Below are positions 1 to 10,751 of a stretch of DNA of 21,456 bases, piece by piece. The DNA is taken from NCBI RefSeq assembly GCF_000485595.1, contig NW_014579605.1, forward strand, positions 1-21,456, read 5' to 3'. A program made the translations under genes and the position numbers. Under the pieces are notes generated by a model, which did no database searches, was not told where the DNA came from, and saw only the letters and a program-made list of their open reading frames with translations. The stretch is from Priapulus caudatus (taxonomy: Eukaryota; Priapulida; Priapulimorpha; Priapulimorphida; Priapulidae). Position 1 is the stretch's first letter. Every line of letters begins with the position of its first letter.

Positions 1-150
1 TCCCCTCCTTCTCCAACCCGTCCCCCCGTCCTCCCTGTCCCCCGTCCTTCCCCTCCCCCGTCCTTCCCTTTCCGTCTTTCTCTTCCCCACTCCCGTCCTC
101 TCCCTCTCCCGTCCTCCCTGTCCCCCGTCCTCCCGCTGTCCCCCGCACTC
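1..150. repeat. C-rich degenerate minisatellite
   Basis: Almost pure pyrimidine on the plus strand, built of variants of CCGTCCTCCCTGTCCCC. It continues off the left edge. A similar pyrimidine stretch lies at about 781-841. No coding signal is visible. Confidence 0.7.
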
Positions 151-342
151 CACTGTGTACAGACAAGAGAAGGGATTATAGATATATCGGTATCCCGCTG
201 CAGCTATATGTCGCACGTCCTCACATGTCCTCCTTGTTTTGCTCCTGCGTTGTCGTCGTTGTCAACACTGACTATTATTATTATTATTGTTATTATTATT
301 ATTACGAGAATAAACGCGTGATGACGACGTGTGACGTGTCGC

Positions 343-350
343 TGACGTCA
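343..350. promoter_or_regulatory. Perfect CRE (CREB/ATF site)
   Basis: TGACGTCA, the full palindromic CRE. It sits in a CpG-rich stretch with related half sites at 321 and 332. Function is inferred from the motif only. Confidence 0.4.
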
Positions 351-561
351 ATCCGTGCTGCACGCGCTAAGCATGGTCTCTTGTTTCTGCTGCGACCGAG
401 AAACATCGGATTTAGAGACTCGCGTCGTTTGTATTATTTAATTAGTAAACTCGCTCGTTACAAATGTTAATGTCACAAATATTTATGTTCGCCGTCGCGC
501 GCGCGTCGGTCGTCATGGTTACGCCGACGCCGACGAGTGGGAAAACAATGCGAGTGTTTAC

Positions 562-575
562 GTTGCCATGGTAAT
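562..575 (-). promoter_or_regulatory. RFX X-box motif
   Basis: On the minus strand ATTACCATGGCAAC fits the X-box RYYRYY-N(1-3)-RRNRAC exactly. X-boxes bind RFX factors and are common at ciliary gene promoters. Confidence 0.4.
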
Positions 576-696
576 CGGCTGCTGCTGCCGTGTCATTGCA
601 ACCTTTGTGTGCGCGTGCTCGTTGCACGTGACTTGCTATTTTGTTAACCTTCGTGAGAACTGTATTTTCCTGTCTTATATGATTGTGCTGAATTTC

Positions 697-702
697 AATA
701 AA
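697..702 (+). promoter_or_regulatory. Possible poly(A) signal AATAAA
   Basis: AATAAA is followed within about 30-45 bp by GT-rich sequence (GTGTTAATTGCCTGTGTTT), the usual layout of a cleavage site. No upstream coding exon on this strand was recognised inside the window, so it may be chance. Confidence 0.25.
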
Positions 703-842
703 CCGTTATCACGTATTCAACGCACGAGTGTTAATTGCCTGTGTTTAAGAACTTTGCACCTATAGTTCTCTCATCTCACCTACAACGACCCTCTCTCGTC
801 CCTCCCTCCCTCCCTCGCCCCTTTCTCCATCCCTCCCTCCCC

Positions 843-3578
843 ATACACAAGTTCGGCGCTATCACACATGGTACACCATGCACAAACCATGCGCACGCAT
901 AAAAATACTTGTCAAACTGGTGAAATTAAAGATCTTCTTCAGCCTCAAATCCACGGAAAAGCCATTAAGGGCCATATTCTCCTCTTCCCAAAAATTAATC
1001 TTTACAAATAATATTAAATAATATTAAATGTTAAGGCCAAACAATGGCACTGAAGTAACTCGTGTGGAGTCGCTATGAAAATCGGTTGCTCGCCATTCTA
1101 ACTACTTTTTTATTTCGCCGGTCGCCGCCTAATGTTTAGCATGGTTTTGTGCATATGGGCAGAGGGTCTCTGACGCTAAATAGCGAATTATGAACTTATT
1201 TATCATATCGAGAAGCAATGGAGAAATTATTACAATATATATGGCTCACCTGGTGTATTTATGAAATTTAGCTTTGTTCCCCAGTGGAACAGCTACATAT
1301 TTGAGCCTGTAGACAACAATTGATGTAGCATAAATATATTAACAATTTGACGAACCACAGCGTTATAGTGAGATAAACAAAGTCTGAATGAATTTAAATT
1401 ATAATTATTAACGATGATGGAAACCTATGATCTAGGCGCACGCCATCTGACACGTCAATCATCATCACGTAAAGAGTTAGCAGACCTGGAAGATCGATAA
1501 CCCCTGGTGTATTGAATACTTATGTAGAGGTACCTGATATGTAGTAGAATCAATGGAGCGGCGACGTGAAGTTAGGATGAGGAGGTGGTAACAGGTCAGC
1601 ATGAAGAACAAGGCGGGCCGTGACAGAATGGGCGAAATGAGGAGGTAGTGGTGTATTTATTGGCAAAATGTGGACAGAGATGTGAAAGAATATGCAGGAC
1701 AGTCAACAAGGTGGGAAATTAGAGGGATCTCCGGGTCCTATATGTCCAGCAAGAGCGTTTGAGTATGATTACAGCGCGTAGCCAAAGTGGAGCACTATTC
1801 AATGACAAATTTTATCGAAAGGTAAGTAAGTAAAACTTTATGTAACGACGGTAACAGCATCGTTAGGTAACAAACACAATAATTGGCGCGTGACTCTCCT
1901 ATCTCCACTTCATCGCCGTCTACCCACAGCAACAGCCACGGATTAGCTATTACAATAATTAAAATATACACCAATATAGTGAACATACTTTGACTAAAAA
2001 GTTTTCGTAGCGGGGTCAGTATGAGAGCACAATGGGCATATGATAGGGCTCAAGATGTGTCTTAGACAGGATCTTTAAAAAGACAGAATGGGTAGGGGAC
2101 ATATCGGCTCGACGTCAGGAGTATAATTATTTTCAGTCCAGATGCACGCAGTCGCACCACGAAACAGACTAATTCGAGTAATGCATTCTCATGTGGCACG
2201 TGCAACGAAGCGCAGCACATGAGCAAACACGCTAATCATCTGCACACACACTACGCGCGTCTGGATCATCACGGTTTCATTCTGTCTAAAATCAACAACA
2301 AGAAAGAAAGCCGTCATTAGAATATAAGCACGTAGCGCTAGCTCACAGTAGAAATTATGATGTAAGTTAAAGGATGACAATCGCATGGTTCAATAAAAAA
2401 ATTGACGAACAGTTCGCCCATAAAACCTAGGTCTAACGCTGCACACAAAGGTTGCATAGCTTCTGAAACAACAAGATATATTTCTCCATCACAGGCGAGT
2501 GCGGCGAGACCCATCGGTGGTAACGCAACGTATCAATTGTATACCAAGAACTCTATCAAGGCATTGCGGTCGGCAACATTCGCTTCACTCGTTCTGCGGC
2601 AGATCTGCGTTAAACAACATTGTTGATCCAATATGAATCCCGACTCACGCTGCCAGTTTCCGGCGCGCAGACACGAACAACTGACGGCATACATTATAAC
2701 AAATTAATCAGGCAACTAGTCAAGAGCCAACAGAATAACATACCAAGTGCTAGGGATGTAATCAAGATCGAAGGCAGAATTGCCTGTATCCGCCAAATAT
2801 ACAGTAGCTACAGACTTAATAATGATCAGATTTGACCCACAACCACATACGCACCGACTGTGGTGACTTGTCCTAATATACGCAGATCCAGTATATCAAC
2901 TAGTGGATTAGCTTCTAGAGATATCGCAGCAGAAAATAACAATCGACGACCTCACACTGCGACGTTAGTGACGGAAGAGAGCTTATGCGAGCGCGCCAGA
3001 GGATTGTCAACGTCAGCGTGAGAGCACGTACACACGTGTAGTTGGAGTCACATCCCCGGGATCGGCGATCTGTAGAACGCTCTACTGGTCTGGCAACGTG
3101 AGCGTAATAAGTCAATAGGTTTTGGAATCCTTCGATAGAGATTGCGATAGACTCTATATTGTTTAGCAGCACATAAACTCAACGTGACCACGTGCGCTTC
3201 CTAGACATATGATCGTAATCGTAATCAAGGACGTTGCGCTAGGTATGCCCACGAAGAAAACATAGGACTAGAAGAACATGTTGTGTCAGAAAAGGCGAAC
3301 TAAACGAACAAATAAGAGCTGAAGCAAGCTGGCAGTCGGTACAGTCCAAACACTCGATAGAGATATATCTGAGGTCCCTTATATGTTTAATCGTGGCAGG
3401 GCATGTCATTTATAAACATAACTAAGCAAAGAATGCGGTGGCCCCGCTTCAAAATAGAATCCTTGGCGGCCCACCAATCGGAATCATGGGCAACTTCACG
3501 GAGTATGACCCAAGAATGTTTAGGGTTTGATGCTTGGTCAGGGAGGCTGGAGCGCGAGTACTTGCGCATAGTGTGAAG
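843..3578. other. Stretch with no recognisable gene or repeat
   Basis: Moderately AT-rich unique-looking DNA. Frames on both strands are short and lack family motifs, and splice-flanked exons with conserved motifs were not seen. I see no tandem array, inverted repeat or RNA gene. Confidence 0.5.
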
Positions 3579-4124
3579 TCAGATTGCACGGGAGAAGAAA
3601 CACGGGGGCGACACAGTTGTGATACGAGCTGTAGATTCGCTGGCGCGATCTACCGAGATCGGTAAGACATGGTGAAAATCGAACTCAGCTACGGCGCAGC
3701 ACTTATCACGTGCAAGATAGGTCAGCGAACGAAGTGGTAGAGACAACAGAGAAACGCCCCGACAAAATCGACTGCAAAACTCAGTTGAGAGGGGAAGAGG
3801 GCGAGAACCGAGCGGAAGAGACGCATCGGGCGTACGCACCGGGGGTGGAGATGTGGACGTGCGAGCGAGCCGTGTGAGTGGGCAATACGGACACATTCGG
3901 TGAGAAGGGCAAATGGGAACGGCCAAAATGAGACACAGGGTGTGGATGAACGACGCTTGAAATTAGCAACATCCGTCTCCACAACTTCAGCGTGCTAGAC
4001 GGCGGACACGCTTTAAACGGGCCACCTGCTCGCGTTTGCTCAAATGAAAGAGGCAAGCATAGTTGGCTGTATACTCTGCGCAAGGGCTGTGGGTGGACCG
4101 CTGGCGGATCGCGCATCCAATGGT

Positions 4125-4320
4125 TAACAATGGTCAGATGTGAGGGAGCTGCGAACAAGGACAGTGATATCAACGAACCTACGGCGCGATTATAACACAC
4201 AGCTACAAAATATGCACACACACACAACATCACAACACACATCACACACTAATCATCCTATCAGCTACACTCTCACGGCCTTAAAACATGAAACACCCTC
4301 CAACATCACGACCACACACA
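4125..4320 (+). repeat. Diverged direct repeat, copy 1
   Basis: Shares GGTTAACAATG..AGATGTGAGGG..TGCGAA and a downstream CTCTCACG..CTTAAAACAT block with 4739-4890. The similarity is patchy, suggesting an old dispersed element. Confidence 0.4.
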
Positions 4321-4738
4321 CACACAGCACCCCATCACACACATGAGACGCAACACAAAGTACATGCACGGCCCTAGTATTAACAGACGGACCGCTGGAT
4401 CACTCAATGTATAGCTACAATCTTCTGATCGCTCTGAGTTCGCGCTTGAAAAAGTCATTCTTCATGCACAGTGAGCTATTAGAATATAAGATACACACAC
4501 GGCGCCCGTCACGATCCTACATGGACAACCGTCTCACCCGTGTGACTGCAGATGGTGCCAGTTGCACAGCAGGCAGAGCAGTCGCCGGTCACTACGTCAG
4601 CTACCGGATCCGAAGCTGTGTATGAAAATTACCTAAACTGTGAGACCGTATAAATCCTTTCCGCACAGTGACGGAAAGAGAAAGGGTGGAGAAGGAATAT
4701 GGTGGAATGGAAGAGAGAGAGAGGTGAAGGGTGCGATC

Positions 4739-4890
4739 TGGTTAACAATGTTAGATGTGAGGGGTGCGAATAAATGTAAGATAGCGATTATAAAACAGTA
4801 CAAATATGACAACAATACACAACATCTCTTATCTCCTGTCTCTCACGAGCTATAAAACATAACAGCCTCCACTGTTCATCCCAGCCCCTC
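4739..4890 (+). repeat. Diverged direct repeat, copy 2
   Basis: Second copy of the segment at 4125-4320, aligned by eye, with the same order of matching blocks (GGTTAACAATG near 4740, CTCTCACGAGCTATAAAACAT near 4842). Confidence 0.4.
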
Positions 4891-6056
4891 CGCCATGACG
4901 AAACAAGTAAACATTCGTCCGCCATTATGCATCCGTGGTGTAACAAGTGAGCATTCGCCCGTCACGATCACATGACAAGATTCCGTGATTTCACAGCAGC
5001 GTTGTATTTAAACTCGTATAAATTCATTCTCTCTCTCTCTCTCGCGCGCGTTTACCAAATATACAACAAAATATTGCATCGTACAACCCAAGTACAACAT
5101 GAAATTATCGTCGCACTACTGTAACGCTATATAACGTGTATAACGTGCTCCTATATATCATATATATATATGCATATTACGTGTGTGGGGGGAGGGGAGC
5201 AAGACTTAAATTGGATAAACCTCACAACAAAGGGCCTATATAGACCTACTGTGAGCAGACTTGCAGTGTGCAAACATTACGAAATGTTCTCATTGAGCCA
5301 GAAATGTGCTCCGAAGTTGACTATTTTGAAAACTTACATCAGACGCAAGTTATTTGTACGAAGTGCCAGATAACGCAAAATAGTATCCATACGCCATAGC
5401 GCATGCAAATAGTTCTTGGAACGAAAACACTATATTTGTTTCCTGGTTACATAAGTAATATAGATAACGATATATGATTTAAACAAATTTAAAAATTTTG
5501 TACTGAATAAACATCGAATAATGAATTATAACTTGTTTTATCATAGAAAGGAACTGTTACTCAATCAAGCAGATCGCTCTGCTGTGTCCCGGATGTGTAA
5601 ACATCACTGTGGTACTACGTTCATAAAAGAAGTAATTTCGTTTAGATTTTGAGAAGAAGAAATGTTATGAAAGTAGCAATAGAAAAGAGTTGTAGTGAAT
5701 TTTTGCAACATATTCAAGCTCACAGTAGGTACATATATGCATTTTGCTGCGAGGTTGATCAACTTTCAGGTGATGTTACGAGGTTACTAAATATATATAT
5801 ACACAGATTATCGCAACCTCACACGTTAGCCAGTCATCACAATCATCCGTACCGCGACCACTAGCTGATATTCCATCTATCCATCCATAATCATATCTGC
5901 CCTTCCTTCATCCCAGCTCTCCCTACTATCCTGGCTTTCCTGCCACCCACACACACTGAGCCTCTTCACACACATCCAAGCTGGTCCTCTCTCTGTCCTT
6001 CTCCGCAAAGTCACAAACTTGTCCATAAGCCACACGGCTGCCTGAAGCATTCTCAC

Positions 6057-6070
6057 GTCGTCATGGCAAC
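6057..6070 (+). promoter_or_regulatory. RFX X-box motif
   Basis: GTCGTCATGGCAAC is a palindromic full X-box. It matches the consensus RYYRYY-N2-RRNRAC when read on the minus strand. Confidence 0.4.
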
Positions 6071-6184
6071 CGCCCGACTTGTTCCCGTGCCGCTGTGGCA
6101 ACCGAGCAAAGTATTCACGCATCGTCCTGGCAACCATGTGAAGCATTCACGCATCGTCATGCCGACCGGCCGACTCATTCTCAT

Positions 6185-6198
6185 GTCACCGTGGCAAC
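6185..6198 (+). promoter_or_regulatory. RFX X-box motif
   Basis: GTCACCGTGGCAAC matches the X-box consensus on both strands. Confidence 0.4.
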
Positions 6199-6216
6199 CG
6201 CCCGACTGATTCCCAT

Positions 6217-6230
6217 GTTGCCGTGACGAC
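6217..6230 (+). promoter_or_regulatory. RFX X-box motif
   Basis: GTTGCCGTGACGAC matches the X-box consensus. It is 19 bp from the previous site. Confidence 0.4.
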
Positions 6231-6280
6231 CGTTCGCTCTAGTCATCTCGTAATTCGCTGCTGCCGATAACGAGCATTGA

Positions 6281-6287
6281 TGAGTCA
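6281..6287. promoter_or_regulatory. AP-1 site
   Basis: TGAGTCA within the palindrome ATGAGTCAT, the full TRE/AP-1 consensus. It sits between the X-box cluster and the CTCF-like cluster. Confidence 0.3.
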
Positions 6288-6364
6288 TTAGCGACGACGG
6301 CCGCACGCGTTGTTAGCACGCATCGTAAACACACATCTCAGTGGCGCGGCGCGCACGCAATCAC

Positions 6365-6379
6365 AGTGTCATCTAGTGG
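6365..6379 (-). promoter_or_regulatory. CTCF-like motif, one mismatch
   Basis: The minus strand reads CCACTAGATGACACT, one departure from the bilaterian CTCF core CCASYAGRKGGCRSY. Confidence 0.4.
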
Positions 6380-6441
6380 TGTGCTGTGAAAATAGTCACA
6401 TCACTGGCACGGACCACTCCTGTGACATCGCCATCGACCTC

Positions 6442-6456
6442 AGCGCCATCTAGTGG
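6442..6456 (-). promoter_or_regulatory. CTCF-like motif, full match
   Basis: The minus strand reads CCACTAGATGGCGCT, matching all 15 positions of CCASYAGRKGGCRSY. Confidence 0.5.
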
Positions 6457-6515
6457 CCAAAACACTGTCGCTTGGGCGCTAGGCCGAAGATTCCGCGACG
6501 TCGCTGCACGCTCGC

Positions 6516-6530
6516 GGTGCCCCCTGGTGG
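6516..6530 (-). promoter_or_regulatory. CTCF-like motif, full match
   Basis: The minus strand reads CCACCAGGGGGCACC, a full match to the CTCF core. It ends 7 bp from the PALS1 stop codon and has the same orientation as the other two sites. Confidence 0.5.
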
Positions 6531-6536
6531 GTCAAA

Positions 6537-6719
6537 CTAGCTGCCGATGGTCCAGGCGGCGGGGACCCACTGTGGCTCCGTCTCAATGACCTTGATCTCG
6601 CGCTGAAGGTCATCGTACGCTCGGTCGAGGTCGTAGTTTACAATGATCTTGTCGAAGTAGTGACCGTAGTTCTCCTCCATCTCCCGCGCCTCCTCTATGA
6701 TCTTACGCAGATCGTCGTC
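6537..6719 (-). CDS. PALS1: PALS1 terminal coding exon: GUK C-terminus and stop
   Basis: The acceptor is CTCGGCAG. Sixty codons then [79 protein letters not shown] and EPQWVP..W are the standard end of a PALS1 GUK domain. The last residues (TIGS) extend slightly past the usual WL-R end. The stop codon is at 6537-6539. Confidence 0.97.
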   Translation of the reverse strand, partial: DDDLRKIIEEAREMEENYGHYFDKIIVNYDLDRAYDDLQREIKVIETEPQWVPAAWTIGS

Positions 6720-9700
6720 CTGCCGAGAAACAATAGAACGGTGAGCGCGTGAACGTCGCGACGTGTATGATGTGGCGCTATCGCTCTCATACAGTCTCAA
6801 AAACAACAGAACATCTGTGCGCTAACCGACATGGCAGGTGGGGCTCTCAAATTTGCTCCAAACATGATACACAGATGAATCTATGATTACGATCTATGCC
6901 AATGAGTCTTGCGATAGTCAGGGTCAAAGTCAAGGTCAGGGGCAGTGTTAGGGTGAGGGTCAAGGTCAGGGTCAGGGTCAGTGTTAGGGTGAGGGTCAAG
7001 GTCAGTGTTAAGGTGAGAGTCAGTGTTAGGGTAAGAGTCAAGGTCATGGTCAGTGTTAGTGTGAGGGTCAAGGTCAGTGTTGGGGTGAGGGTGAGGGTAA
7101 AGGTTAATGTCAGGGTTAGGGTGATGGTCAAGGTCAGGGTTAAGGTCAAGGTTAGGGTTAGGGTGAGAGTCAAGGTTAGGGTCAGGGTTAGGGTCAAGGT
7201 CAGGGTGAGAGTCAAGGTTAGGGTCAGGGTTAGGGTCAAGGTTAGGGTTAGGGTTAGGTTAGACCACCTAGCAGTAGCACATCCTCACCTTGGTGCTCAT
7301 GCCTAGCTTCAGCCGTGTCTGTCGCAACTTTTCGAGGCCAGGTGGCGCCACGAACACCACGTACGGCATCAGGTCCGAACTTTTCAGAATCTTTAGCGAC
7401 TGAAAGAACACAAAAACAACTGAACATTTCGAAAACCACGACAATGACTCACTTGAATCGGAAAGTAATGGGAAAAATATTAAATGTTTTAGAGAATAAT
7501 TTTCCACTGACTATTTTCACCCGTTGCCGATGCAGTGCTCGAAATAATTAAGCGTTGTCCGGTTGTCCGAGACAACCAGAATTTGCGCCGGACAACCTAA
7601 CCAATCTGAGACATTGTCCGGTGGACAACCAAGAAACCCTATCCCTAACCCTAACACTAACTCTAAACCGACTCGGCTATCTTATATATGCGTGGTACCC
7701 AATTAATCTATGGTGTATAACCTTTTGCTTTCAATATTTTGCATCTGAACTGACAATCAATCCCAACCAACTGGTATAGGCTAGCTGGCACAATAATGTT
7801 CAGTTTCATACTTCAAATCCGAGTGTTTTCTAGCTCATCAAGAAATCATAATCGAGAATTAAATCGTGAATAATATAAAAATATGGGACCAGCTGCTATT
7901 TCCAACACTGGTATATGTCAGGTTTTCTGATTTATGAGAGGTGAATTCGATTTGGAACCAGCAAACCAGCAAGTTTCCAAAATTTTCTGGGGGAGGACCC
8001 CCATACCCCCCGCCTGTTTTTCACCCCCCCTCCTTGGAATCCTAGACCCGCCACTGAACAATTACATATCTTGGGAGCAGAGAACAATGAACAAAAATGT
8101 CGCCTTTTCGCATGGAGCCAGTAAAATATTAAGTCATCCATTATTTTGCGCAGTTCGCTGTTTTTGGCCCCCCCTTGTTAAAAAATCCTGGCTACGCCAC
8201 TGTTTTTGGGTATTTTCTGATCATATTATTATGTGATTGAAAATAGGAGATTTGGAGATATTTTTTGGGACAACCAGAAATTGTTGCGGACAACCCGATT
8301 TGATGCCGGGGTTGTCCGCAGGACAACCACATTTTTTCTTCTTATTTCGAGCACTGCGATGAATAGGATTTTACAAGAATCGTTGCGTAGAGAGAATGGC
8401 ATTGCGTAAACAAGTGTGCAGCTGTTTATAGCGTGTAGTATAAGAGTTTGAGCACACACTAATTCGAAATTTCAGCTACGTTTCAATTTAGTTTGAAAGT
8501 TTCACTCACTTTCTGACAGCTGTTGAATAATGAAGCAATCCCATGTGTACGTGTGAAATGATGTTGTATTCGATGCTATTGCACACATGTATATTACATG
8601 ATGTACATTGTATATTGTATAATGATGGCACAGTGACATGTATATTACATGATGTACATTGTATATTGTATAATGATGGCACAACTTTCACATGTATATT
8701 ATATGATGTACATTGTATATTGTATAATGATGGCACAGCTTTCACTTGTATATTATATGATGTACATTGTATATTGTATAATGATGGCACAGCGTTCACT
8801 TGTATATTACATGATGTACATTGTATATTGTATAATGATGGCAAGCTTTCACATGTATATTATATGATGTACATTGTATATTGTATAATGATGGCACAGC
8901 GTTCACATGTATATTACATGATGTATATTGTATATTGTATAATGATGGCACAGCTTTCACTTGTATATTACATGATGTACATTGTATATTGTATAATGAT
9001 GGCACAGCTTTCACTTGTATATTACATGATGTACATTGTATATTGTATAATGATGGCACAGCCTTCACATGTATATTATATGATGTACATTGTATATTGT
9101 ATAATGATGGCACAGCGTTCACTTGTATATTACATGATGTACATTGTATATTGTATAATGATGGCACAGCTTTCACTTGCCACGATGGTCCAGTAATGTC
9201 ATGCACGATTGTGAAAAAATATTTTACTTCTAATATAGTCTCAGACCATCACTCTAATATCGCTTTTCACACCATCACTAAGCATGTCAGCCATACGTGC
9301 ACAGCCCCTCCCCACCCTCCATCAGCCTGCCTCCAATCCCACCCAGCCCACCACCGCCCAGTCATTTTACAGCCCCTGTCCTGTCACTATTTCTCACACC
9401 ATTCCTCCAGTGCACCGCCCTGCCCTCCTTAATGCTTCCTTTCCTACAGCCACCCTTCCCTCCCCTCCCCCCTCCTCCCTCCTACTCCCCCTCCCCCTCC
9501 CCGTCGTCATAGTTACCTCAGCCAGGACGGCGGGCGAGCCCTTTACCTGTGGCTGTAAGTTCAACACACAGATGCGGCGGTCGTTGACGACGCGACGAAC
9601 CGACGCGACGCTCGTTCCGTAGTAGTTCCTCTCAAACTCCCCGTGTTCGACGAACCTCCGCGCGAGAATGTCCGCCTCGAAGGTGTGCCGCGGAACGAAG

Positions 9701-9884
9701 TGGTAGTGAACACCGTCGATCTCACTGTCCTTCTTAGGTCTGCTAGTGTCTGGAACAACGATACACTGATGATGGTGATTGTGGTGGTCCATCATCATCA
9801 TCGTCATCGTCATCACCATCATCACCACCACCACCATCATCATCATCATCCTAATCATCATCATCATCATCACATTCATTTGAT

Positions 9885-9915
<31 letters not shown>

Positions 9916-10717
9916 GTGGAGTGTGTGAGCGAGTGGCGCACCACTGTCTATATCTTTTGGGTCTCTGTAATGTAAGGTGTATGGCGAGGGGTCTATGTAA
10001 TCTAGCATTAGGGCAGGGGGTCTATGTTATGGCGGGGTGATTACGTACGGGGGATGGCGGCGGCGTAGCGACTGCTATCACTCTCCATCAGCCGCTGTCG
10101 CAGCTCATGGCGGCCGATGTTCTGTGGACCAATCAGGATGACCGGCCGCTTGCTGTGCGGACGCGGGAAGTACAGCGCTACCTCCTCATACGCCAGGATC
10201 TCGTCCGAGTCAAAGTCTGCAACAACGTGAAAACAATAGAACGTCGCATCCGAGTCAGTCTAACGATGTGAAACAATAGAACATCTTATACGAGTCAAAG
10301 TCTGCAACGACGAGAAAACAATTGAACATCTCATATGTGTCAAAGTATGTAACGATGTGAAACAACTGAACATCTCATCCGAGTCAAAGTCTGCAATGGT
10401 GTGAAACAATAGAACGTCTCATGCATTTCAATCGGCATCAAAATGAAACAATAGAACGTCTTCTACGTGTCAACGTCTTTAATGATGATGCAGCCAGTTA
10501 TTATGATGACCACATAAAACAATAGAACAAATTTAAGACAATAGAACGTCATTTCAAACTCTTCCCGCAGACAATAGATTATTGTCACCATCAACTCGTT
10601 GCACAGCCAACAGAATGTCAGTAAATCATTACAAAGAGAATAGATTTTTGTACTGTGACAGCTGTGTGGCCTGTAACTCATATTCTATCAATATTCTATT
10701 ATTCATAATATCAGGAG

Positions 10718-10751
<34 letters not shown>

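Larger units (their letters stand above)
151..842. other. CpG-rich, promoter-like stretch without a recognised gene
   Basis: Bases about 300-640 are richer in CpG than the surroundings and contain a CRE, an X-box and a second TGACG element (331). Short open frames here (for example 225-470 and 568-765) show no domain or compositional support. It could be a promoter or the 3' end of a gene lying to the left, given the AATAAA at 697. Confidence 0.35.
3579..5869. other. Gene-free stretch with diverged duplicated segments and CA/CT microsatellites
   Basis: Open frames at 3579-4245 are overlapping in several frames and unlike any protein I know. A segment near 4125-4320 recurs, diverged, near 4739-4890. 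Further short matches occur (ACAAGTAAACATTCG at about 4903 and ACAAGTGAGCATTCG at about 4943). CA-rich sequence occupies about 4205-4340, and a CT run about 5028-5042. It looks like old repeat-derived DNA. Confidence 0.45.
6045..6230. repeat. Degenerate ~30-bp tandem repeat containing X-boxes
   Basis: Variants of CATTCTCACGTC-ATGGCAACCGCCCGACT recur about six times. Three units contain full X-box matches (6057, 6185, 6217); the rest have one-base departures. Confidence 0.6.
5870..6536. other. 3' flank/UTR of the PALS1 gene, motif-rich
   Basis: Lies directly after the stop codon on the minus strand. It contains a degenerate repeat of about 30 bp (6045-6230), an AP-1 site and CTCF-like sites. 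No AATAAA on the minus strand was found in this stretch, so the end of the transcript is not located. Confidence 0.45.

Noticed and set aside
3579-4245. Overlapping minus-strand frames of 86-154 residues
   Set aside because: Several frames are open at once over the same bases, with no family motif; best explained by base composition.
6847-7306. TLTLTL- and VRVKV-type frames
   Set aside because: They are the two strands of the telomere-like hexamer array.
8585-9174. Possible CRISPR-like array
   Set aside because: The units are head-to-tail identical 54-mers without unique spacers, in an animal intron.
8543-9432. Several long overlapping frames on both strands
   Set aside because: All derive from the 54-bp satellite, whose length is a multiple of three.
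10049-10216. Possible active guanylate kinase
   Set aside because: The P-loop lacks the catalytic lysine (GPQNIGR), as in other MAGUKs.
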